In this document: positions 44,675-55,484 of the stretch, in pieces
How the letters are laid out: every line of letters starts with the position of its first letter
Numbering within the stretch: position 1 is the first letter of the stretch
Assembly (NCBI GenBank): GCA_008802785.1
Contig: VUYT01000023.1
Span: 186,001 to 250,000 of the forward strand
DNA from: Symmetrospora coprosmae
Lineage: Eukaryota > Basidiomycota > Cystobasidiomycetes > Symmetrosporaceae
Reading direction: 5' to 3'
Length of the DNA: 64,000 bases
The notes under the pieces: model-generated
What the model saw: the letters and a program-made list of their open reading frames with translations, nothing else
What the model was told of the DNA's origin: nothing
Databases searched by the model: none
Position numbers and translations under genes: made by a program

Positions 44675-45526
44675 TCAGGCCTTGATGGACGAGATGTACT
44701 CCTGTCTGAAAGGGTTCGCCTCTAGTTCCGGCTTCCTTGGTAGCGGGGTCCACTTTGGCTCGCTCTGTGGTGAGTGTGCAGGCGTAAGGGGTGGATCAGC
44801 GGCCCGACAGCAGCAGGTAAGCGAAAGGCAGGGGCCGAGATAGCAGCCGAAACGAGCCAAGGCAGGCCGTAGTTGCGCGCATATTGGCTCCGCAAGTCTG
44901 TTTGCTCGCTCCGCACGCTCCGCACCCATGACCACCCACCTTGAAGAGGCGCATCGCGCGGACGGCATTGTTGCTATCGAGGGTGAAGCGGTGGAATATT
45001 CCGGCGGGGACAATGATGAGGTCGTCCTTCTCGACCTTTATGCGTATCCAGCGAGTGTCGTCCTGCGAGCGCACGTCAAAGTAGCCCGAGCCGTCGCGGA
45101 TGTATCGGATCTCCTCGTCCTCGTGCAGGTGCTCCTCGTAGAAGGCTGCCCATCCATCCATCCGGACTCAGCCCTGCGGCCAGTCGGCACATTGCAGTCC
45201 CTCGCTCACTCTTTATCTTTGACTCGTAGGCGTCTCCGAGGCCTTCCTTTGTGACGTTGATCTGCGCGCAGAGACAGTCCGCCCGAGCGGGACATGTGTG
45301 AGCACGCCATCCATCCTCCGCTCCCGGGATGGGGAGGGGACGGCCGCACCTCGTCCCTCGCCACGTATCCCCTCTCGTGTGCAATCGCGTCGACCTGCTC
45401 GATGCCCTGCCCCGTGTAGCCGAGCACGCCAATGCGCCTGAGCTCGTCGAGCCCGAGGTACTCGCCCGTGCTGTCGTGGGCGGCCGTCGGGTGGGCGTCG
45501 CTCTCGTCGTGGTAGTAGACGCGCAT
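44675..45526 (-). CDS. ADI1: acireductone dioxygenase
   Basis: Cupin enzyme of the methionine salvage pathway; converts acireductone to the keto-acid precursor of methionine with Fe(II), or to off-pathway products with Ni(II). Start [13 protein letters not shown], then [34 protein letters not shown] and, after introns, the metal site [15 protein letters not shown] with H-x-H and the following Glu, [17 protein letters not shown], and the fourth ligand in [12 protein letters not shown]. The last exon is [12 protein letters not shown] with the C-terminus QEYISSIKA. Length about 185 residues, normal for the family. Four or five exons. It diverges from RPB7; its upstream region carries several microsatellites. 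Confidence 0.94.
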
Positions 45527-45603
45527 GCTGGTCGTCGTCTGTGCGGTGGTCTGCTTGATGTGGTGTGTGCTGTGTGCGATAACCAAGTTGTGCGAGTTGG
45601 CAG

Positions 45604-45608
45604 GAGAA

Positions 45609-45640
<32 letters not shown>

Positions 45641-45662
45641 AGCTAGGTAGGTAGGTAGGTAG
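45604..45662. repeat. (GAA)n followed by (TAGG)n microsatellite
   Basis: About twelve GAA units, slightly interrupted by GGA, run from 45604 to 45642 and are followed by four to five TAGG units to 45662. Confidence 0.9.
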
Positions 45663-45884
45663 CTAGGCGACACCGACACCTGTTGAGCTTCCATCAACGT
45701 CAAGGGGACAGGACAGGGCAGAGCATATCAGTGAAACGACGTCCACAGCAGGGCAGGGGAGAGAGGCCTCATCGCTCGCACTGGGGATCCAATCCAGGTC
45801 CAGGTCCGACCAGCGTCGAGAGGGATTCGGGTCAGAAGCAGGACAGGACGGGACACAGACGTACTGAAGGACACACCGCACGGC

Positions 45885-45904
45885 ACATCACATCACATCA
45901 CATC
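45885..45904. repeat. (CATCA)n pentanucleotide repeat
   Basis: Four tandem units between ADI1 and RPB7. Confidence 0.85.
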
Positions 45905-45987
45905 GCAGCACACACAAGTCAGGCTGGTCCGCCGCACAGCGCTGCAGCTGCGCTTCCAGGCGCTGACGCCTTGGCTGTGTCTATCAG

Positions 45988-46010
45988 GACTCGACTCGAC
46001 TCGACTCGAC
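45988..46010. repeat. (GACTC)n pentanucleotide repeat
   Basis: Four to five tandem units about 90 bp upstream of the RPB7 start codon. Confidence 0.85.
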
Positions 46011-46096
46011 AACCCTCAAGCCAGTCTATGGACTGTCTGGATCGACGACACCCACGCCGCTCAAGATAGGATAGAAATATCTGGACCCGCACAGCC

Positions 46097-47196
46097 ATGT
46101 TCTTCGCGGTCCGTCGCTGTCCCTCTGCGGCGCTCCCGCTTCCTTGCAGGCGTCCGAAAGCGAATCCTCGGAAAGCTGACACGCAGACATGCCATGCCGT
46201 GCAATGCTCGCACGCCTCTCACAGAAGGAGCTGCAGCACACCATCAACCTCCACCCGTCGTACTTTGGCCCGCAGACCGAGGTGTACCTGCGCAACAAGC
46301 TCCACGCAGATGTCGAAGGGACGTGCTCTGGCCGCGTCGGGTACATTATTGCCGTCCTCGGTGTGCGTCGCCAGCTCTGTGATATGCTCGGCTCATGTCG
46401 ACTTACACCGCGTGCGCGCGCGCTGACGCTCTTCTCCTGTCTGTCCTTTGGCTTGTGCTTCCCCCAATCCCCAGATCCTCGAAGTCGGCAAGGGCACCAT
46501 CCAGCCAGGCACGGGAATGGCAGAGTTTGTAGTAAAGTACAGAGCCATCGTGTACCGCCCTTTCAAGGACGAGACGGTCGATGGCATCGTGTCCATCGTC
46601 AACAAGGTGGGCGCGCACGTCCCGGGCGACTCATCCCGGTCCGTTGTCGATCCTGGTCGGCCATAGCCGGACTGACTACACGCGTTCCCCTTTTCTTCTG
46701 TGTCAGATGGGCTTCTATGTCGACGTGGGGCCATTGACGGTCTTCGTGTCAAATCATGTGCGTATCACTGCGGGCCGTCTCCCTAACCCTGCTCGTCTCC
46801 TCCTTGACATGGCGCGTTCTCGGTCGCTCACCGCACCCCCCGCCCCTGCGCTGGTCTTCTCTTCTCTCCTCCGGACGACAGCACATTCCGCCAGACATGA
46901 AGTTTGACCCCAACGCCAACCCGCCATGCTTCAGCAACCCCGACGACAACATCAGCATAGAGCGCAATGCACGCGTGCGGTTGAAGCTGCTCGGACTCCG
47001 CGTGGACGCGACCGAGATTTTTGCAATAGGTGGGTTGTGCCGGTCTCGTCTGCTCCTGCCCGCCCGGTGTGCGCCATGGGAGCCTTGCTGAAGGGCCCCG
47101 CTCGTCCTCCCTTTCTGCCATGCCTGCCTGTGCTTGCCTCGGCGATGGAAAATAGGAACCGTGCGGGAAGACTACCTCGGCCTGATCCAGGCATGA
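46097..47196 (+). CDS. RPB7: RNA polymerase II subunit RPB7
   Basis: Forms the Rpb4/7 stalk of RNA polymerase II and binds emerging RNA. A 12-nt first coding exon (ATGTTCTTCGCG, MFFA) is joined after a long intron with a GCTGAC branch site to [17 protein letters not shown], as in fungal Rpb7. [31 protein letters not shown] and [14 protein letters not shown] complete the N-terminal tip domain. The OB/S1 domain reads [33 protein letters not shown] and [18 protein letters not shown]. The final exon gives [12 protein letters not shown] and TGA at 47194-47196. About 170 residues, the usual length. Six exons. Confidence 0.95.
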
Positions 47197-47713
47197 TCTC
47201 CCCCCTCTCTTCCTCTCTCGCCGGGACGGCGGGCACCAGACTGCCAGTGCGGTGCGACCCGCGGATGTCGAGCCCCGCCAGATGTGTCGCCGGTGGGGAC
47301 GGTCCGCGCTCTAGACAGGGCGCGCTTCTCGATGCTCCTGCATGCCAACAGCGAACACGGCCACCCACGAACACGCGTCTCCGCAACACCAAAAACAGGC
47401 TCGCACACAAGAGTCGAGCAGGCCAAGGGCCTCGCACTACCAGGCATATATCCCCTTCACCGTTTCCTCCACCATACCCCCGCCGAGGTGTGTACCGTAT
47501 TCCAGCTGTCAGCATAGAGCGTGTCCGCGCGTGTATGAATGTGATACGGAGCAGAGCAGAGCAGAGCGTGCTCAAAGCCACCACACCGTTGATGCTGTTG
47601 TCGCTGCGCTGCTGTTTGCCACCGAGGCACTCTCCGGGGATTCCCCTTCCAGCACGGGCAACACCGCGTGCTCTTGCCAATATCACCGCACACCATCAGC
47701 ATCAGCTTCGACC
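47197..47713. other. intergenic region, VPS10 promoter
   Basis: About 520 bp between RPB7 and VPS10 on the same strand. Open frames here are short continuations of shadows. A GAGCA-type run lies around 47553-47567. No other element was recognised. Confidence 0.5.
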
Positions 47714-50700
47714 ATGCTGCTGCTGCTGCCGTGGCATGGATGGCGGCCATCACGGATGGTGATGCCTGCGCTCCTGCTGCTCTGCTGGGGTGCGTCCTGC
47801 CCTGGAGCTGGAGCTCAAGCTGACGACGGGGGGCCGACGCTGACGTGTGGCTACTGGCGATATCGAACCGCCCAGCCCTGCTCGCCGCGGCCAAGGACCA
47901 GCCAGAGGCATCGCATACCCTGTTTGACAATGTGCGCTGCTGTGCTGGGTGTTCCGCGGTCCCATCCGAGCCATCCTGCGCCCGCTGGGACCGCGCTCGG
48001 GTCACGTACATGGACGCTGACGCCTCATTCTTCCCTCGATGCGTGCCTGCGCGTGCGTGCCTGCATGTGCGCGTGCAGCTCCCATCCCGGATAGTCTACT
48101 TTGAGGACACCAGCGTGCGTTTCTCTCTCCCAGCCAGCTCGGTGCCGCCCCTCGGAGTCGTCCCAAGGCTGACGCGTTTCCCTACACCCACACACACACA
48201 CCGCCAGATCATCCTCTACCACGATGCAGTCTCGCGCAACGTCTGGCGCTCGGACGACGAAGGGAAAGCGTGGAAGCTGCTCCAGGGCGTTCCCGCGGGC
48301 GAGGCCTACAGCGTCGTCGAGCACCCGTACGACACCCGCATAGTGGGTGGCACCCTTTCTTTGCGTAGAGCTGCAGGCTGCAAGCTGCAAGCTGATGTAT
48401 CGCTGGCTGGCCGGCCATGGCGCACCACACAGGCCTTCGTCCTGTCAAAGGGCAAGACGCACTACAGGTCCACGAACCGCGGAGAGACGTGGCAGTCGTT
48501 CGAAGCGCCCGCACCCCCGGCAATGGCGTCCGAAGTCCTCAGCTTCCACTCGTGGGTGACTGCAGTCTTGGCGCCATCGTGCCCCGCTCGCCCTCTCTAA
48601 CATGGTTCGTGCTCCATCGTGTCTTGTGTCGCAACAGCCGAAACTGGGAGTGGATACTGTACACAGGCCAGCAGTGCGAAGCGGCCGGAGGTTGGCTCGG
48701 CAAGACATGCTTCGATGAGGTGGGTAACTGAAGAAACGACGACAGTGGTGACATAGACTGATCACACGCGCACACAGACGTACTACACGCAGGACGCGTT
48801 CGCCTCGACCCCAAAGAAGCTCTTCTCGGACACATCAAAGTGCCTTTTTGCCCACGCGAGCAAAGAAGTCGCCCTCGACGTGCCCAAGGAGCTCGTGTAC
48901 TGCGTCGCGTACGAGACGTCCTCGGCCTCCTCGTCGCCGGCAAACACCCTCGAAGGTATTCTCGAGAAGCTCGAGAGCCTCGCCACGTCCGGTGGGGTGC
49001 GCTCCGTCACGGACTCGCGCCTATTCTCGAGCACCGACTTTTTCGCAAGCGACAAGACGTTTGTCGACATGGGCATTGGAAAAGGCGCACGCGGCGTTGT
49101 CGGGCTAGGCGCCATCAAGGGCTACATTGTGGCTGCGCTAAAGCCGGGCCTCTTTGCGCGGGACACGGGCAGCACAGAGGCGGCTGGGAGCGCAGGAGGG
49201 AGCGGCGAGGGTGCGAACGGTGACGAGATGCTGCTGTATGTCACTACGGACGGCAAGACGTGGCACAAGGGTCTCTTCCCACACGGGCACGGGCTCCGCG
49301 AGAACGCCTACACGATTGTAGAGTCGACCGAGCACTCCATCCTCGTCGATGTCCTCTCCGACCCGGGAGCCAACAGCGGGACGCTCTTCACGTCCGACTC
49401 GCGCGGGACCAATTTCGTAAAGTCGCTCGAGCACACGAACCGCAACGCGGCGGGGATTGTCGATTTCGAGAAGCTCGAGTCGATTGACGGCGTCGCCATT
49501 GCGAACGTCCTTGCCAACCCAGACGAGGTCACCAAGAAGCGCGAGGAGAAGAAGCTCAAGACCAAGATTACGTTTGACGACGGCGGGCACTGGAGCTTCG
49601 TGCGTGCGCCAGCAGAGGACGTGCACGGCAAGAAGAGCAAGTGCGACGTCGGGACGCTCGCCTCGTGCTCGCTGCACCTGCACTCGGTCACGCAGCTGCG
49701 CAGCTACGGCCGCATCTTTTCGTCGACCGCGCCCGGCATCGTCATGGGCGTGGGGAGCATCGGCGAGTACCTGCGGCCGTACGACGAGTGCGACACGTTC
49801 CTCAGCACGGACGCCGGGCAGACGTGGCGCATGGTCAAGGACGACGCGCACAAGTACGAGTTTGGCGCCGTCGGCAGCATCCTCGTCATGGTCGACGACG
49901 AGGAGCCGACCGACAAGATGCACTACTCGTTTGACTTTGGCAAGACGTGGGACAAGTTTGACTTTGGCGTCACGCTGCGCGCAAAGCTCCTCACCACTAT
50001 CCCGGACTCGACGAGCCAGAAGTTCCTCCTGCTCGGCACGCTGAGCAAAAAGAGCAAAGACTCGAACGGAAGGAGCGGGAGCGAGCGGCACATTGTCGTG
50101 CACGTCGACTTTGAGTCGCTCCGCAAGCGCAAGTGCGGCGACGGCGATCTGGAGAAGTGGTACGCGCGCAACATTGACGGACAGCCGGACTGCCTCATGG
50201 GCCACAAGCAGTGGTTCATGCGCAGGAAGCAGGACGCAGACTGCGTCGTTGCCGACCTGTTCAAGGAGCCGCATGGCCGGCAGGAGAACTGCCCGTGCAC
50301 GGACGAGGACTTTGAATGCGACTACAACTACACGCTCGACGGCGACGAATGCGTCCTCGCTGGCCCGCAGCCCATTCCAGCCGGCGCGTGCGAGAAGGAG
50401 GGGGACAAGTTCAAGGGCTCGTCTGGGTACCGCCTCATCCCTGGCAATACGTGCAATCGGGAGCGCGGGTTGAAGAAGGACGCGCCCAAGTTGAAGGATT
50501 GCTCGGAGGGGCAGGCATCGGGCGGCAAGATTGTCCACCAGCGCTTCGACTTTCCCGCTGCCATCACCGAGCACGCGTACTTTGGTGACTCGAAAACCAT
50601 GCTCGTGTACACGAGCGACAACTCGGTCTGGCAGACGATGAATGAGGGATTCAGCTGGAAGAGGATCCTCGAGAGCGAGACTTTTGTCGCGTCTACTATG

Positions 50701-52928
50701 CACGCTTACGCCAAGGAGCGCGCATACCTGTTTACGAAGGAGCGGACTGTCTTCTACACGGTCGACAAGGGCGCCAACTGGAACAGGTTCACTGCGCCGC
50801 TCGAGCCGAACTCGCTCGGCATCGGCCTCCTCGACTTCCACCCAACGCAGCCGGACTGGCTCATCTGGACGGGCAGCAGGGACTGCACCTCGAGCACGTC
50901 CGCGACCTGCCATGCCACCGCCTACTACTCGAAGGACCACGGCCGCAATTGGCGCGAGATTGACAGCTACGTCCGGACGTGCACATGGGGCCGGGACAGA
51001 CGCTTCAAGATTGACGAGCGGACCATCTTCTGCGAGTCTTACTCGAACAAAGACGGCTCCCAGCGGTCCGCCGACGCCACCTCGCTCCAGTTCATCAGCG
51101 GGTCCAACTTCTACAGCAGCAAGAAGGTGCTCTTCGAGTCAATCGTTGGCTTTGCCACGTTCGAAGAGTACATGGTTGTTGCCGAGCTCACAAAGGCGAC
51201 GGGCGCGCTCACGCTGCGCGTCTCGCTCGACGGCCAGAACTTTGCCGTCGGCCACTTCCCACCGGGCATGAAGCTTGAGAACCAGGCGTACACTGTGCTC
51301 GAGTCGTCAACCGATTCCGTCTTCCTCCACGTCACGACGCACAGCACGGCGGGCAGCGAGTGGGGCAGCCTGTTCAAGTCCAACTCGAACGGGACCTACT
51401 ACTCGATGTCGCTCGAGCACGCCAACCGCAACTCGCGAGGCTACGTCGACTTTGAGAAGATGCTCGGCCTCGACGGGATTGCCCTCATGAACATTGTGAG
51501 CAACCCGGAGGATGCATCTATCTCGGGCAGCAAGCAGCTCCAGACGCGCATCACGCACAATGATGGCGGGAGGTGGGCACCCATCACGCCCCCGGCCAAG
51601 GACTCTCTCGGCCAGCAGTACGAGTGCAGCGGGACGGCGTGCTCGCTCCACATTCACGGGTACACGGAGCGCGCAGACCCTCGCGCCACCTTCTCCAGCC
51701 CAACTGCTGTAGGCCTCATGCTCGGCGTCGGCAATGTCGGCAAGCAGCTTGCGGGATACACAGACAGCGATACATTCCTCACGCGCGATGCTGGTTTCAC
51801 ATGGGAGGAGGTGCACAAGGATGCGCACATGTGGGAGTTTGGGGACCAGGGCTCCATCATTCTCCTCGTCAACGATGAGCAGGCTACCGATCGTGTCATC
51901 TACACGACAAATGAGGGCGTCTCCTGGAGCGAGTATGTCTTTGGCGATGCCATTCGCGTCAGATCAATCGTCACCGTCCCTATGGACACGAGCAGGAAGT
52001 TCGTCCTCATCGGATATGCTCCCAGCAAGCCCGATGCGACAGTAGCCATCCATCTCGACTTCACAAAGCTTACGAATCAGAAGTGTGAGTGTTTGTGAAC
52101 GTGATTCTCAGATCGTCCATGCTGAGATCTATCTCCCCGTCCCAACTGCAGGCCGGCTCGACATTACCGATCCTAACAATGACGACTTTGAGCTCTGGTC
52201 ACCCAGTCAAGAACGCAACGAGCAGTGCCTCTTTGGCAGGCAGACGCTGTACTACCGCCGCATCCGCGACAAGAACTGCTACATTGGCGAGAAGCTCCCG
52301 CAGCCACATAGCATTCAGCGAAATTGCTTGTGCACTGATCAGGACTACGAGTGGTAAGTCTGGCGCGAGCCGTGTGTTTGGATCAGCAAGCTGACATCCA
52401 CGCGTGAATTGCAGCGAATTCAATCACGTCCGCAACTCGGCAGGAGAATGCGTTCTCATCGAGGGCGCGCAAGCTCTGGCCGATGATGGGCAGTGCGCAT
52501 GGGGCCAGGAGTTCTGGTATGAGCGGACGGCATACCGCAAAGTGCCATACTCAAGCTGTGAGGGTGGAGCGGCTCTCGACAGGGGCAAGCGGCACGTCTG
52601 CCCAGGCTCGCAGGGGCATGGCTTCTTCTGGTGGGCTATGGTCCTCCTCATCCCTGCCATGCTCGCTGGACTCGTGGCGACGTGGTGGACTCGCAAGCGG
52701 AGCGGGCGAATTCGCCTGGGCGACCCGGCTGCGTACGACACCGATGGCGGATGGCTCGGGACGGTTCAGTCCATCCCGTACTTCCTCATTGGCGTTGGGA
52801 GTGCGGCTTGGGCGTACGTCAGCGAGCTGCAAATACCGGGCATGTCGCGCTTCAGATCGTCAAGACGGACGAATCGGTATACAGCGGTGCTGGACGATGA
52901 TGCGGCGCTACTAGGGGACTACAACTAG
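47714..52928 (+). CDS. VPS10: vacuolar protein sorting receptor Vps10/sortilin
   Basis: Type I membrane receptor that carries carboxypeptidase Y-like cargo from the late Golgi to endosomes and recycles by retromer. The signal peptide is [10 protein letters not shown] with the hydrophobic MPALLLLCW; the second exon starts ASHTLFDN and splices to [12 protein letters not shown]. Two Vps10 propeller domains follow: the first includes [12 protein letters not shown] and ends in a Cys-rich 10CC module ([14 protein letters not shown]). The second starts [18 protein letters not shown] and ends with another 10CC module ([10 protein letters not shown] and after). One exon of more than 1,000 codons covers most of both. 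The membrane segment is [22 protein letters not shown]. The tail holds Y-T-A-V (YxxPhi) and D-D-A-A-L-L (acidic dileucine), both adaptor signals. A hydrophobic [17 protein letters not shown] may be a second membrane pass. About 1,500 residues. Confidence 0.94.
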
Positions 52929-52994
52929 TCAAAGATACACGCCACTGGCACCGAGATGTACCAATACAAAGCAGCAGTGCAATCATTCCCGCAT

Positions 52995-55260
52995 TTACTC
53001 GTCATCGTCTGCGTCGACCTTGCGATCCCCGCGCCCGCCTGAGCGCTTGCGCCGCTTTGCTGCCTCGCGATGCCGCTTGCGGACTTGCTCGTTCAGCACC
53101 TTGCGAGCTGCTTCGTACTGGGTCGTGATCTCTTCACTGGAAAATAAATCGTGTCAGCGCTCGATATGCAAGACTGTTATTGCGATGCGCTCACATGTTC
53201 TGAGTCCGTTTGAAGCGCTTGAAGGTGCTTGTGCCGGTCCAGCTCCGCTCAAGCAGCTCCTTCTTCTGGCTCTCCGGCATGCCATGGATTAGACCCCCCG
53301 GTTGGTCATCCTCTTCGAACGGGAAGGGGAAGAAGAGTGGCTCGTGCGGGTCGTATGCACCTGCTCGCTGCAAAACGGGCTGACTGCGAGTTGGTGGGGC
53401 TGCGGAGCGATATAGCGGCTGCGCAGTCTCGCTCGCAACTGGTCCTGATCCAGCGCCCAGCTCGGGCAATTCCTCCAGGTCCAGATCCAGATCGTCGAGG
53501 AAGCCGCCGAGCGTAAAGCCTGCAACGCTCTCCTGCGGCTTGAACATTTCCGTTAGGCTCTGCATTTGGATTGTGGGTGCAGCTGGTTGGGTCGGTGCGT
53601 CCTCTTCTGCGGGCTCGTCCTCCTCCGACGAAGATGTGGAGGCGCTCTCTGCGACTCCGTCATTCACTGCGAGCTCGTCCTCCTGCACCGCTATCTCTTG
53701 CGGCGCTTTTTCCACGTCGTTGGAGACCGTCTCCATCACGTCCGCGTCTTCCGGCACTAGGTCCGCCTCCTCTTCAGACGATGTGGACGAGTCAGAGGAG
53801 AGCGCCGCGTTGAAGTCCGCCCCCGCCGCAACCTTCTCGATCTCGCTTGCAGATATGCTCTCGGGCAGTCGGCCTCCAAGCATCGATGCAATGAGATCCA
53901 TCTGCCTTTTGCGCTCTGTTGCTCCTGCGTCACTGCTGTCGCTGTCGATGGGTGCAGCAGACGCGACTTGATTGTCGGTCTTTCTCGTTGCTGATTCACT
54001 GACAAGTGGCATGTCCTCCTCCGACTCGTCCTCACGCTCGTCAGGCTCGCCCGAAGCTTCGCTCGAGGCTGAGTCGGCGTCGGAGTCGGAGTAACCGGAG
54101 GTGGAAGCTTGCTCTTCCTCAGATTCCTCGAGGTTAGGCATGGCGGAAGAGCCGGATGCGCTTGTCCGCGGGAACTCCTTCTCGCGCAAGTGCTTCGGCT
54201 GCCACTTTGTCGGGTCAATCTTGACTCGCTGAGCTCTGTTTGGAGGGTCGACCGGTGCTGCAGCAGCCGCGGCAGCAGCCTTCTCCTTCTTGAGCGCCTT
54301 CTTGTCTTTCTTGCCGTCCGCTTTGACCTTGGCTGCAGGCTGGACCTTGGCCTTTTCCGCTTTCTTGCTGGACGGGAGAGCGGGTAGAGGGTGATCCGGG
54401 CGCGCTACGATGGGGAAGATGGGCGTCGAGGATTGCGGGTCGAGCTTCCATCCCTGTGGAGCGATGGTACTTCTCAGTCCAGTACGTTTGCGGCCAGCGA
54501 CAGTACGCACTGCTCGGTTCTTGACGTTCTCGCCGTTGGCTAGCTCGATATCCTTGCTCTGAATGCCGTCCGCGCGCTTCCGCTTCTTGCTCGTTTGTTC
54601 AGACCCTGTATCAGTGGTGCTGGTCTCAGCCGCTTTCTGTGAAGCTTGTTCGCGCTCTCTTGCGATGCTGCGAAAATCAGGTTCAGCCGATTGCCCTCTG
54701 AGGCTGCGAGCGAGACCACGCACCGGTCCATGAAAGTAGGCTTGGCTTCCGCTATCCGTAGAGTAGAGCCTTTCCAGACAGATCCGCTGAGGAGGTTCAT
54801 GCCTGCGGGTGCGAAGTTTCAGGGTCATTCCGTGACGCCCAACAGAGGACCGAAGGAGCCAAGGGCGACAAACATTGCGCGAGCTTGCTCTTCGTGATGT
54901 CAATGTCCACAAAAGCGTATCTGAGCGGGTTCCCTGTATTGCTTTCGCGTCAGCCGCTGCCACTCAAATTTCGCCCGCTCGGAACGCACCATTCCCATCT
55001 AGCTTGCCGAGCCCGTCTACGCCCGTCACTGTCCCGAACGACTTGAAGCGGTCCTTTACGTCTGCTTCTGAGATCGCTGGAAGGCCAGAGACGTGGATGC
55101 GGCGGACTTTCGACTTTTCGGGCTGTTTGACCTTCTTCGCGGCGGCAGCGCCCGCGCCTGCGCTCGTCTCAGGCGCAGCAGACGCTTTCTGCTTCCCTTT
55201 CTCGGCTTTCATGCTCCCTTTGGATGCAAAGCTATACTCCGTCCCTACTTTCGTTGACAT
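52995..55260 (-). CDS. NOP8: NOP8/NOL8-like nucleolar RRM protein
   Basis: Likely nucleolar factor for 60S ribosomal subunit biogenesis. The N-terminal exon (MSTKVGTEYSFASKGSM) leads into an RRM: RRIHVSGLPAISEADVKDRF, FGTVTGVDG, then after introns NPLRYAFVDIDITKSKLAQC and LLSGSVWKGSTLRIAEAKP, the last typical of Nop8. A 56-nt intron at about 54750 joins FMDR to IAREREQASQKAAE. A large exon is Lys-rich and then acidic/Ser-rich (SDSDADSASSEASGEPDERE), with WKLDPQSSTPIFPIVARPDHP and QRVKIDPTKWQPKHLRE. The last exon ends EEITTQYEAARKVLNEQVRKRHRE and an acidic DADDDE. Start ATG 55258-55260. The RRM position, Lys/acidic tail and C-terminal helix match the family; no experiment supports the function here. 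It converges on VPS10 with 66 bp between stops. Confidence 0.75.
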
Positions 55261-55484
55261 CGAATGCGGTAGGCGTGCAAGGGGTTCTCGGCATGGCCCT
55301 CGAGGCCTCAGACACGGCCCCAGTACCTAAGCGCCGGAGTACCTCCGCACTTCTGACCCTCAGATGCAATGGTGCGCGCTCTCTGCAGACTTGCAAATGA
55401 GTGACAACGTGAAGCAGACTATGATGTACACGTAACGAGTCTGAGGCGTACGATTCTGCGAGGCGGAGAGAGAGAGCGAAGTAT

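Larger units (their letters stand above)
45527..46096. promoter_or_regulatory. divergent promoter region, ADI1 / RPB7, rich in microsatellites
   Basis: 570 bp between opposite starts. It contains, in order, a (GAA)n tract, a (TAGG)n tract, a (CATCA)n tract and a (GACTC)n tract. On the ADI1 coding strand the first is a (TTC)n pyrimidine tract about 80 bp before the start codon. Confidence 0.6.

Noticed and set aside
49138-50940. 600-codon open frame on the minus strand
   Set aside because: It is antisense to the single long VPS10 exon; GC-rich codon use on the plus strand leaves the opposite frame open, and the translation has no recognisable domain.
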